From Polyangiaceae bacterium (GTDB lineage: Bacteria > Myxococcota_A > Polyangia > Polyangiales > Polyangiaceae), in assembly GCA_029261965.1 (NCBI GenBank), contig JAJDAH010000410.1:1-43537 (forward strand): a stretch of DNA of 43,537 bases. The letters run 5' to 3'. The notes under the pieces are model-generated. The model saw only the letters and a program-made list of their open reading frames with translations. It ran no database searches and was not told where the DNA came from. Shown in pieces: positions 28,074 through 35,966 of the stretch. Both the position numbers and the translations under genes were made by a program. How positions within the stretch are numbered: the first letter of the stretch is position 1; each line of letters starts with the position of its first letter.

Positions 28074-31000
28074 CTGGTCGTGCGCGAGCCATCTTCGGCC
28101 AAGTGTTTCGGCGGGCACTCCAGCTTGGCGTCTTGGTTTTTGTCGTTTGGGCGGCTTTCGGCGGTGCCTGGCGCAATTACAAGGTCGCGCACAACAACTC
28201 ACGCCTCGTCGGGTTGATCGAGGGAGAAAGCTGGGGCGCCGCCTACGACTACAACGAGCGCCTGTTGTCGTTTTGGGACGAGCCGTTCCGCGCCAGCTTC
28301 GATTTTCTCGGCATGCCGTGGGCGGCCACCGTGTTCGGCGTCGCCACCGTCGACCCGATCATGGTGCTCTCTCACGCGGCGACCTCGCGCTCTTTTACTC
28401 CCGACCTCTGGATCGCTGCGCTCACGCCCGTCGCTCTTGCGGCCGTGCTCGGTAAGTTTTTCTGTAGTCACCTTTGTCCAGCTCGTTTCGCGTTCGAGGT
28501 GGCCCAGCTCGTCCGGAGCGGTTTGATGAGACTCGGGATCGCTCTACCGCATCGACGCCTGAAACAGCGCTTCGGTGGCTGGGTGTTGCTCGGGGGCCTC
28601 TTGGCTGCGGCGTTTTCTTCCACAGCTATCTGGCTGTTCGTCTTGCCCTACGTGGGCATCGTGTCGGCCATCTTCCTCGCGATCACCGGAGGGACAGCGA
28701 CGGGTCTCTTGCTCGTGCCGCTCGCCTGGTTCGTCTTCGACGCCCTCGTTGCTCCGGGGTTTTTCTGCCACAACGTTTGCCCGCAGGGTTTCCTGCTCGA
28801 GCAGATGGCTCGGGTCGCGCCGTGGCGGCTCTTGCAAACGAAGGCCGACGAGTGTCCGTCTGCCTGTCACGCCTGCGAAAAAACCTGCCCGTACTCGCTC
28901 TCACCACGCAACGGGACCCATCGTCCAGCGTGCAACAACTGCGGGATGTGCTCGGTGGTCTGTCCAAAGCAGAAACTCGGTAGGCGCTTCTCTTTCGGCC
29001 CCGCGGCGCGCCGCGTGCTTCCCGTAGTGACAGCGCTTGCGCTGGTGCTGCTCCCCGCTGCTTCGGCATTCGCCCATCACAACAAGGGGCTGCCGCACTA
29101 CGGGTACTACGATAACTATCCGCAAGTGCCCACCGAGGAGAGCATTTCGATTCAGGGCCGTTGGGAGATGGGCGGTACCGTCTTCAACTTCCAGGGCTAC
29201 GACCGGCGCCAAGCGGACACGCCCAACGACGTGAAGTTCTTCATGTACTTGTACGACCTCGAGGCCGACGAGCACTACGAGGGGCCCGTAGATTTCGAGA
29301 TCCGCCGCGATGACGAGATTGTGGCGCGTTTCTCACGCGATGGCGTCGACGAAGAGAAGATCTATTCGACGAGGGAAACCCTGCCGGAGAGCGGCGACTA
29401 CGACGTCGTGGCGCACATCCGTGACCCAAGCCGACCCGGGACGGCAACCATCTACTTCCCGATCGATCTCGGCGATCGGCCAGTCAACTGGGGCGTCGTG
29501 GCAGCGATCACGATCCCGGTGCTCGTGCTCTTTGCGCTTGCGGGCCTCGGTCGGACACGGCGAGCTCGAGCGAAGCGAATGAAGACGCAGCCCGTCGCTG
29601 CGGCGGTCTTTGCGGTGCTCTTGGGCGCCGCGAGCGCACAGGCCGAGGTCGACCACTCTAAACACGCTCATCACGGTCCAAAGCCGCCCGCCACCGCCCA
29701 GGCGCCGGTCGACCACTCTAAGCACGCTCACCACGGCCCAAAGCCGCCCGTCGCAGCCCAGGCGCCGGCGAACCACTCGAAGCACACCCGCCCCGCCGAG
29801 CCGTCGCCGAGCGAAACCGCAGCGCGGGTCGACCACTCGAAACACAACCATCATGTGCCGGCCAAGGGCGGAGCCCGCACTGACGATTCGAAACACGACC
29901 ACGGCGCCGAGCCGGCGCCGGCCAAGACCGCGGTGCCCGTCGACCCCTCGAAGCATGCTCACCATGGCGGCCAATCGGCAGCCAAAGCGTCGTCGGCGGC
30001 GGACCACTCGGAGCACGGGCACCATGTCGAGGCGGAGCCGCCCAAAGCATCGGCGCCGCTCGAGCATTCGAGGCACGCCCAAGACGGACCTCAGCCAGCT
30101 GACGGCGCGCAACCGGCCCACGCGGACGCCGTCTCGGCGCGGGCTCACGCTGGGCACGGGGAGCCTTCCGCGCACGCCGGCCACGGTGAACACGCGGCGC
30201 ACCAGGCTCACGGCGAGCACGCGGGGATGAAACACTTCACGACAACTGACGGTCAGACGGTGATGGTGATGGGTGGCATTCCGCCGTGGCTATTGGTCGT
30301 CGCGGTCGTGCTTCTCATTCTGGGGTCGTTTGTCATCGTCGAACGCATCGGCAAAGGACGCGGGTCGAGCTTTCGTTTCAACTTGATCCGAAGGCCGAAG
30401 CTCTACCGGGCGATCAAGAATCGCTGGCTCCAAGCGATCCCCCAACTGTTCGCGGTCGTTGCGTTCGCGTTCATCGTGTACGCCGGGCTCGGGGGGAGCC
30501 GCTACCACAACATCGCGCCCGTCGCCGTGTGGACGCTCTGGTGGGCGGGATTGATTTTCGCTGTCGTAATTCTCGGTCCGGTGTTCTGTTTCGCTTGTCC
30601 ATGGGATGGGCTCGCGAACCTGATGACGAGGCTACGCCTCGCAGCTCGCGTCGACACCTTGTCCTTCGGGCTCCAGGTTCCGAGCTGGCTCCGGAACATG
30701 TGGCCCGCCATTGGACTGTTCGTGCTTCTGACTTGGGCGGAGCTTGGTCTCGGGATTACCTCGGATCCCCGCGGCACCGCCTACATGGGCATCGGCATGG
30801 CGGCGTTGGCGGTGGGGTTCGCGCTGACCTTCGAAAAAAAGGCATTTTGCGCGCACCTGTGCCCGGTCGGTCGCATCACGGGCATCTACTCGAACTTCGC
30901 ACCGGTCGAGGTCCGCGCAAGAAACGAAAAGGTGTGCGCCAAGTGCACGACCGAGGATTGCCTCCACGGCAACGATCGGGGTTACGCTTGCCCCACCGGG

Positions 31001-31780
31001 CTTTCGCTCAAGGTGCTCGACAACGCGACGTATTGCACCGGCTGCACCGAGTGCATCAAGAGCTGCGACAAAAACAACGTCGCGTTGAACGTTCGACCGT
31101 TCGCCGCGGACATGGATCGCATTCGACTTCCGCGGTTGGACGAGTCGTGGCTGTGCCTCTCACTCCTGGCGCTGACCTTGTTCCATGGCTTCACGATGAC
31201 CACGGCTTGGGAGAACTTCGAGCCGGGCAGCACGAGCTTGATGAAATGGATGACGGTGGCGATAGGCACCCCCTCTGCCGTCAACTTCACCGTCGGTATG
31301 GTTCTGGCGCTGGCCGTGCCCGTCGGACTCTACTGGGGGAGCTGTCGCGCCGCCGCCTGGTGGGCGGGGGGAGGCGTGTCGGCAAGGACTCTCTTTCTAC
31401 AGTATTCGTTCACGCTGCTCCCAGTCGCGCTCTTTTACCACTTGGCACACAACGCGATGCACCTCGGGATGGAGGGCGCGCACATCGTGCCCCTCTTGAG
31501 CGACCCGTTCGGGACCGGTGCCGACTACTTCGGGACGGCGAGCCGTAGCCCCGGGCATCTCATCGGCGAGAGGCCGCTTTGGTACATTCAAGTGGGACTG
31601 ATTCTCGTCGGCCACGTCTTCGGCATCGTGGTGGCGCACCGCATCAGTCGACGGCTCTACGAAAAGATCGAATTAGCGAGGCGAAGCTTGGTTCCGTTGT
31701 TGCTCGTCATGGTGCTGCTCAGCGCCGCGGGCCTGTCCTTGATGGCGCTGGACATGAACATGCGCGTGGGACGAATGTAG
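28070..31780 (+). CDS. Giant fusion: NapH-like module, His-rich repeat linker, second polyferredoxin membrane module
   Basis: 1236 residues. Part 1 (1-503): NapH-like helices with CSHLCP (132) and CHNVCP (233) loops, two [4Fe-4S] motifs (ECPSACHACEKTC near 262, CNNCGMCSVVC), then a signal-like ASAFA/HHNK junction, an extracytoplasmic domain with GLPHYGYYDNYPQ, and a helix ending in a basic stretch. At Met504 a second signal-peptide-like segment begins (MKTQPVAAAVFAVLLGAASAQA). Part 2: His-rich repeats (527-673) and further His/Gly-rich sequence to about 723, a helix, then a second polyferredoxin module with CFAC (840), CAHLCP (927), CAKC (956) and CTGCTECIKSC (989), and five C-terminal helices with conserved-looking His residues (1039, 1124, 1127, 1131, 1182, 1190). 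Start ATG 28070 overlaps napG by 4 nt. Likely a quinol-linked electron-transfer protein; metal binding is inferred from the linker. I know of no described protein with this order of parts. Confidence 0.8.
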   Translation: MTGRARAIFGQVFRRALQLGVLVFVVWAAFGGAWRNYKVAHNNSRLVGLIEGESWGAAYDYNERLLSFWDEPFRASFDFLGMPWAATVFGVATVDPIMVLSHAATSRSFTPDLWIAALTPVALAAVLGKFFCSHLCPARFAFEVAQLVRSGLMRLGIALPHRRLKQRFGGWVLLGGLLAAAFSSTAIWLFVLPYVGIVSAIFLAITGGTATGLLLVPLAWFVFDALVAPGFFCHNVCPQGFLLEQMARVAPWRLLQTKADECPSACHACEKTCPYSLSPRNGTHRPACNNCGMCSVVCPKQKLGRRFSFGPAARRVLPVVTALALVLLPAASAFAHHNKGLPHYGYYDNYPQVPTEESISIQGRWEMGGTVFNFQGYDRRQADTPNDVKFFMYLYDLEADEHYEGPVDFEIRRDDEIVARFSRDGVDEEKIYSTRETLPESGDYDVVAHIRDPSRPGTATIYFPIDLGDRPVNWGVVAAITIPVLVLFALAGLGRTRRARAKRMKTQPVAAAVFAVLLGAASAQAEVDHSKHAHHGPKPPATAQAPVDHSKHAHHGPKPPVAAQAPANHSKHTRPAEPSPSETAARVDHSKHNHHVPAKGGARTDDSKHDHGAEPAPAKTAVPVDPSKHAHHGGQSAAKASSAADHSEHGHHVEAEPPKASAPLEHSRHAQDGPQPADGAQPAHADAVSARAHAGHGEPSAHAGHGEHAAHQAHGEHAGMKHFTTTDGQTVMVMGGIPPWLLVVAVVLLILGSFVIVERIGKGRGSSFRFNLIRRPKLYRAIKNRWLQAIPQLFAVVAFAFIVYAGLGGSRYHNIAPVAVWTLWWAGLIFAVVILGPVFCFACPWDGLANLMTRLRLAARVDTLSFGLQVPSWLRNMWPAIGLFVLLTWAELGLGITSDPRGTAYMGIGMAALAVGFALTFEKKAFCAHLCPVGRITGIYSNFAPVEVRARNEKVCAKCTTEDCLHGNDRGYACPTGLSLKVLDNATYCTGCTECIKSCDKNNVALNVRPFAADMDRIRLPRLDESWLCLSLLALTLFHGFTMTTAWENFEPGSTSLMKWMTVAIGTPSAVNFTVGMVLALAVPVGLYWGSCRAAAWWAGGGVSARTLFLQYSFTLLPVALFYHLAHNAMHLGMEGAHIVPLLSDPFGTGADYFGTASRSPGHLIGERPLWYIQVGLILVGHVFGIVVAHRISRRLYEKIELARRSLVPLLLVMVLLSAAGLSLMALDMNMRVGRM
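29648..30088 (+). repeat. Eight tandem copies of a His-rich VDHSKHAHHG unit (60-bp period)
   Basis: In-frame repeats begin at 29648, 29708, 29768, 29828, 29879, 29939, 29999 and 30059. Seven successive distances are 60, 60, 60, 51, 60, 60 and 60 bp, that is 20 residues with one 17-residue step. Each unit is a 10-residue core (x-D-H-S-K-H-x-H-H-G type) followed by a Pro/Ala spacer. The first two copies are almost identical in DNA; later ones drift, keeping S and H. The period and composition suggest metal binding in the periplasm and growth by unequal crossing over. Confidence 0.95.
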
Positions 31781-32352
31781 TGGCTAGCCGCGACCTGAGT
31801 CGACGTGACCTCTTTCGCCGTTTCGTGCCGGAGACCGTGGAACACGTTGGTCGAGACGTTCGTGAAGAGCTGGGGGTTCCGCTCGTGCCCCGTCGGCGTC
31901 CGCCTGGGGCGGTGGGCGAACGTGCGTTCCTCGAAAAGTGCACGCGGTGCCGTCGCTGCGTCGAGGCGTGCGAACACGGCGCGATTCACACGCTCGCGGA
32001 CTGGGTGGCAGTAGGCGCTGGCACCCCCGTGATGGTCCCCGAATCGCGGCCATGTCACACGTGCGACGGGTTTCCGTGTGCGCAGGCGTGCGACGACGGT
32101 GCACTCTTGGAAGTGGTCGACCCGGTGTGGAAACTCGGCAGCGCGCGCCTGGTTGCCGCGCACTGCCTGGTTTTCCAGGGCCCGGAGTGCGGGGCATGCG
32201 CGGGCCTCTGTCCGCCGCCTCTCGATCCACCGCCGCTCGCGCTGACCTTGGGGCGTCCGAGCATCGACCCCGACTCGTGCGTCGGATGTGGGTTGTGCAT
32301 CGACGCGTGTCCAGTCACGCCCGCGGCCATCGAGATGATAGCTCTCGATTGA
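31780..32352 (+). CDS. napF: NapF-like cytoplasmic ferredoxin
   Basis: 190 residues from GTG 31780, which shares one base with the preceding TAG. NapF is a cytoplasmic ferredoxin linked to NapA maturation and iron-sulfur loading. The N-terminus (SRRDLFRRF) resembles that of NapF and lacks a hydrophobic stretch, so it is not exported. Four [4Fe-4S] patterns are visible: CTRCRRCVEAC, CHTCDGFPCAQAC, a CGACAGLC segment with an upstream Cys, and CVGCGLCIDAC. It closes the run of overlapping genes napA-napG-fusion-napF. Its presence with a NapA homologue supports the Nap-type reading of the cluster. Confidence 0.85.
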   Translation: MASRDLSRRDLFRRFVPETVEHVGRDVREELGVPLVPRRRPPGAVGERAFLEKCTRCRRCVEACEHGAIHTLADWVAVGAGTPVMVPESRPCHTCDGFPCAQACDDGALLEVVDPVWKLGSARLVAAHCLVFQGPECGACAGLCPPPLDPPPLALTLGRPSIDPDSCVGCGLCIDACPVTPAAIEMIALD

Positions 32353-32471
32353 GCTCGGAGTGCCGCCGGCCAGCACGCCGGGGGACTGTGTTTTTCGCCG
32401 GAACCAGCCGGTCTTGGTTGGATTCCGCCCCAAAATTCGCGCGACAAAAGGCGATCCACTACCTTTGCACC

Positions 32472-32951
32472 GTGAAGCGCCGGTACCCGCTCGAGACCTT
32501 GCGTCACGTCAAGAGTCGCTCCGTGGACGACCGGGCGACCGAAGTCGGCGACGCGATGAAGCGGACCAAAAAGGCGGCCGAGGAAGCTCTGCGCGCAGCC
32601 GCCGAGCGTCACCGAGAAGAAGACGAGACGACGAACGTCGCGGCACGGGAACGCGCCCGCCTGGAAGACGGGGAGAGTAGCGTGGCCGACCTCGCTCGAG
32701 CTGGCGACTACACCTTGGGCGCCGAGGACCGCGTTACGAAAAAGCGAGCTGCCGAGACTTGTGCGGAGCAGGCGTTGCTCGAAGAGACCGAGCGCGAAAC
32801 AGAAGCGCGCGACAGGCTCACGAGAGCCGACGCCGATGCCAAGGCCGTGGAAAAACATCGCGACAAGTGGCAGGCGCGCGAGAACGCCGCCGCCGACCAG
32901 GCGGAGGACGAGGCCGCCGAGGAAGTCTGGAACTCGCGGAGGCGAGGGTGA
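32472..32951 (+). CDS. Small charged coiled-coil protein, FliJ/YscO-like in appearance
   Basis: 159 residues, almost wholly predicted helical and rich in Glu, Arg, Ala and Lys, with no Trp until WQAREN near the end. The opening RRYPLETLRHVKSRSVDD resembles the N-terminus of FliJ/YscO stalk proteins of flagellar or type III export, and the length fits. No other secretion gene is near, so the similarity may be only coiled-coil bias. The start is GTG 32472; upstream in-frame sequence overlaps napF and does not look like a protein. It overlaps the transglycosylase gene by 4 nt (GTGA), which suggests a shared role near the cell wall. Confidence 0.6.
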   Translation: MKRRYPLETLRHVKSRSVDDRATEVGDAMKRTKKAAEEALRAAAERHREEDETTNVAARERARLEDGESSVADLARAGDYTLGAEDRVTKKRAAETCAEQALLEETERETEARDRLTRADADAKAVEKHRDKWQARENAAADQAEDEAAEEVWNSRRRG

Positions 32952-35431
32952 GGGTGAGGCTCGGCCGGCTCTGGCGTGCGACGCGACTGCAAAGGTGGCG
33001 TGCAGCGCTCGGTTTTTCCGCGCTTGGTGCCGTGGTGGTGGCTATCGAGTGCACGGGCTCGCCAGCGAGCGGGCAGTCCCACGGCGTGAAGACGCCGCTA
33101 GGAGTTTCGAGTGGGTCGGCGTCACCGAGCGCGTCGGCGAATCCCGAAGCTTCCGAACGCAAAATGGCGCTCGAAGACTTTACCCCCATGCTCGCCCGGC
33201 CCGAGCTCGCCGAGGCGTCGGAAATGGTCGAAGCCAGCAGACCGGCGGGGGCGGTGCTCGCCGTGGAGAAGGCGCTCGCGGCGACTCCGCCTAGTGCCGG
33301 GGACGTCAAGCGCTGGCAATACCTGCTGGGGCGTCTGCGCGAGCAAGCCGGTGACTTGAACGGCGCGGCCGCTTCCTACGATCTGGCGGCTGCCGAGATC
33401 TGGCCGCTCACCGACTACGCCAAGCTCGGCTCGGGGCGAGTGCTGCTTCGCGCAGGCCTGCACGAAAAAGGTCTCGAACGGCTGGTCAGCATTTCCCCGG
33501 AGCTGCCGATCATAGGTGAGACCCGCCTTCTCGTTGCAGAAGCCGCAGACCGCCTTGGGCGCCGAACCCTGGCGATGGAGGCGTGGCGTAGCTATCTCGC
33601 CAGCGACGATGCCCCGCGCGATTGGATGAAGGTCGCGCTCCATCTCGCCGAAGCACTCGTGGCGGAGGCCGCGGAACGAAAGAACGACGGGGCGACCGAT
33701 GGCGACGTGCGGCCGCTGCTCAGCGAAGCACTGCGAACGGCACGACGTGTGCGCTTGGAGGCCGCGGCGCAGCCGGTCACCCGCTCGAAGGGGGAGAATC
33801 TCGAGGACAAGGCGCTCGCCGCGCTCGCGCCAGCCGACCGCCGAAGGCTCGAACCATTGACGGGTGCGGACGAGCTGTCGCTCCTACGAAGTCTCGTGGA
33901 GGCGCGCCAGGAGAAAGCGGCGCTCGAGACCGCCGAGTCGTTGCTGCAAAAGTTACCTCCGAGCGAGCGGTGGGGGCCGGTGGGCTGCGAAGCCGTGGTG
34001 CTCCGCGCCAAAGCGTACGACCTGCAACGACGCCGCGGTAAGGCGGCGGACTCGCTGGCAGACGCGATCATCAAGTGCAAAGGGGATGACGATCGCCTCG
34101 CTAGGCTGCTCTATTTGGCTGGCAAGTACTCGTCGCTCGACAACCGGCACGCGGCGGCGATTCGACGGTTCCAGGACCTGGAGAAGAAGGTCCCAAAACA
34201 CCGCCTCGCCGACGACGCCAGGCTGCTCGCTGCGCTGAGCTACATGAAGCTCGGGGATGAGGCACGGTTCACCGAGCTCTTGAGTGCCATCGCGGAGGAC
34301 TATCCCGGCGGCGACATGGTGCTCGACGGAATGTTTCAACTCGCGATGCGTCGCATCGAGAAGGACGACTGGTCGGGTGCCGCGAGCGTGCTGGACCGAG
34401 CAGCGCGGTTCGTCGAAGGACACGACAACGAGCGTGGGACCGAATTTTCGGGCCGCGAACGCTACTTTCGCGCACGAGCCTGGATGGAGACCGGCGAAGA
34501 GGCTCGCGGCTACGACGAGCTCGAAGCCATCGTGCGGGAATTGCCGCTCTCGTACTACATGCTGCACGCGTACGCGCGCCTCGCCGAGAGAGACGGCGTG
34601 CGAGCGGCAAAGGCGCGAGAAGAAGCGATTGAAAAATCTTCGAGCGAAGCGTTCGAGTTCAAACACCAGCCGGAATTCGACCAGCCGGCGTTCGCTCGAG
34701 CCATGGAGCTTCTGTCCCAAGGCGAGATCGAGCGAGGCAAACACGAGATCGCCGAGCTTGGGATCGCCAAGCGCGGCGCCGCTCCGGGGATCCTCTGGGG
34801 AGTCGCCCTTTTGTATGCCCGCGCTGGTGCTGCGAAACATTCCCACGGCGTCGCCCGCGGGCTCTTGACGGACTGGCTGGCTCGCTGGCCCGCTGGGGAC
34901 TGGTCGAAAGCGTGGGAAATCGCTTTCCCGCGTCCATTTCATCGCCTCGTCCAGATCGAGGCAAAGCGCAACGACGTGCCCGAATCGTTGATCTACGGTG
35001 TGATGCGCGAGGAGAGCGCGTTCGATCCGAACGCGCTGAGCCCCGCGAACGCACACGGGCTGATGCAACTCATGCAGGGCACTGCGGCGATGTATTCGAA
35101 GCGCCTCGGTCTGCCGGCCACACCTACGGCGCTCAAGCGACCTTCGGTCAACATCGCGTTCGGCTCCCGAGTGCTTTCGAGCCTCACCTCGCGTTTCAAG
35201 ACGAATCCTCTGCTGGCGATCCCCGGCTACAACGCCGGGCCTGGCCGTCCGGTGCGCTGGCTCAAGGAGCGCCCCCACGTCGACTTCGACGTCTGGGTGG
35301 AGCTCATCCCTTTCCGCGAGACGCGCCGGTACACCAAGCGCGTGCTCGCCAGTCGGGCAGCGTACGCCGTTCTCTACGAGCCGGAGACCGCCGAGGAAGC
35401 GATTCGTTTGCCGATTAAGCTCGAGCGCTGA
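32948..35431 (+). CDS. Soluble lytic murein transglycosylase (Slt family) with helical-repeat superhelix
   Basis: 827 residues from GTG 32948. A signal-like helix (16-35) precedes a low-complexity Ser/Ala linker, then about 600 residues of TPR/alpha-superhelical repeats as in Slt70. The C-terminal catalytic domain has MREESAF with catalytic Glu689, then ANAHGLMQLMQGTA, and GYNAGPGRPVRWL, all Slt/family 1 lysozyme-like motifs. It cleaves the glycan strand between MurNAc and GlcNAc, leaving a 1,6-anhydro end. It is longer than E. coli Slt70 (about 645). The signal is followed by ECTGSPASG, so lipidation on Cys is possible but the lipobox is poor. The gene is translationally coupled to the coiled-coil gene before it and convergent with the following small gene. 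Confidence 0.9.
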   Translation: MRVRLGRLWRATRLQRWRAALGFSALGAVVVAIECTGSPASGQSHGVKTPLGVSSGSASPSASANPEASERKMALEDFTPMLARPELAEASEMVEASRPAGAVLAVEKALAATPPSAGDVKRWQYLLGRLREQAGDLNGAAASYDLAAAEIWPLTDYAKLGSGRVLLRAGLHEKGLERLVSISPELPIIGETRLLVAEAADRLGRRTLAMEAWRSYLASDDAPRDWMKVALHLAEALVAEAAERKNDGATDGDVRPLLSEALRTARRVRLEAAAQPVTRSKGENLEDKALAALAPADRRRLEPLTGADELSLLRSLVEARQEKAALETAESLLQKLPPSERWGPVGCEAVVLRAKAYDLQRRRGKAADSLADAIIKCKGDDDRLARLLYLAGKYSSLDNRHAAAIRRFQDLEKKVPKHRLADDARLLAALSYMKLGDEARFTELLSAIAEDYPGGDMVLDGMFQLAMRRIEKDDWSGAASVLDRAARFVEGHDNERGTEFSGRERYFRARAWMETGEEARGYDELEAIVRELPLSYYMLHAYARLAERDGVRAAKAREEAIEKSSSEAFEFKHQPEFDQPAFARAMELLSQGEIERGKHEIAELGIAKRGAAPGILWGVALLYARAGAAKHSHGVARGLLTDWLARWPAGDWSKAWEIAFPRPFHRLVQIEAKRNDVPESLIYGVMREESAFDPNALSPANAHGLMQLMQGTAAMYSKRLGLPATPTALKRPSVNIAFGSRVLSSLTSRFKTNPLLAIPGYNAGPGRPVRWLKERPHVDFDVWVELIPFRETRRYTKRVLASRAAYAVLYEPETAEEAIRLPIKLER

Positions 35432-35447
35432 CCGGTCGGTTGGTGAG

Positions 35448-35858
35448 CTATCCCTCGGTCAGCTCGTTCGCCGCCCAGCGCATCGCCTTGTCCTCGTCGG
35501 CGAACACCATGACGTTGCTCGCCAAGGTGAGTGCCTTGCTGGTCTCCCCGCCGTCGTCGCCGAGCACGACGCCAACCCGCGCGAATCTTTGGTCGAGCTT
35601 CTGTCGGAAGGCACGAAAAGCGTCCCGAAAACCCTCGTCGTCGCGCTGGGGACCCAACCGGCCGTCGACGTAGAGTCCGTACTCCTTGCCGTCGACGTCC
35701 TCGATTTGCGCGAGGATTTCTTCGAGCGCATTGATCATGTCGAACACCGTATTGAACGGCTCGGCCGTCCGGATCAGGCGGACGACGTGTTTGTCTTCGA
35801 GGATTTCCAGCGAGTAGAAAGCGTTGTTCCAGGGTTCAGCCACGCCCCAAGATCTCAT
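35448..35858 (-). CDS. Hypothetical protein with STAS/SpoIIAA-like features
   Basis: 136 residues, soluble, no signal. Secondary-structure pattern (beta strands at FYSLEILEDKHVVRLIRTAEPF, helix FDMINALEEILAQIED, strand YGLYVDGRLG, helix FRDAFRAFRQKLDQRF, strand RVGVVLGD, helix, VMVFADEDKAMRWA) resembles the SpoIIAA/STAS-like fold seen in small regulators. No catalytic motif is visible and I do not recognise the family. ATG 35858 has no ribosome site; GTG 35843 is a possible later start. It ends 16 nt from the convergent transglycosylase. Confidence 0.65.
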   Translation of the reverse strand: MRSWGVAEPWNNAFYSLEILEDKHVVRLIRTAEPFNTVFDMINALEEILAQIEDVDGKEYGLYVDGRLGPQRDDEGFRDAFRAFRQKLDQRFARVGVVLGDDGGETSKALTLASNVMVFADEDKAMRWAANELTEG

Positions 35859-35966
35859 CGCGAAACCAGAATTTCAATGGTCAAACGCCACGGGCTACGC
35901 GGGTGCTAGAGTTGGCCGGTGGCTGGGGTGCATCGAACCCCGAAGCGAAACGATGGAGAGACAGAA

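Noticed and set aside
29648-30088. CRISPR-like repetitive array
   Set aside because: The repeats are in frame, 60-bp periodic and protein-coding with drifting spacers; there are no unique spacers or cas genes.
28070-31780. NosR (nitrous oxide reductase regulator) identity
   Set aside because: NosR has an N-terminal FMN-binding domain that is absent, and no nosZ or nos gene is nearby; similarity is limited to the helix-plus-ferredoxin module.
32472-32951. Type III secretion locus
   Set aside because: Only one weakly FliJ/YscO-like coiled coil is seen; no ATPase, export-gate or ring protein is in the window.
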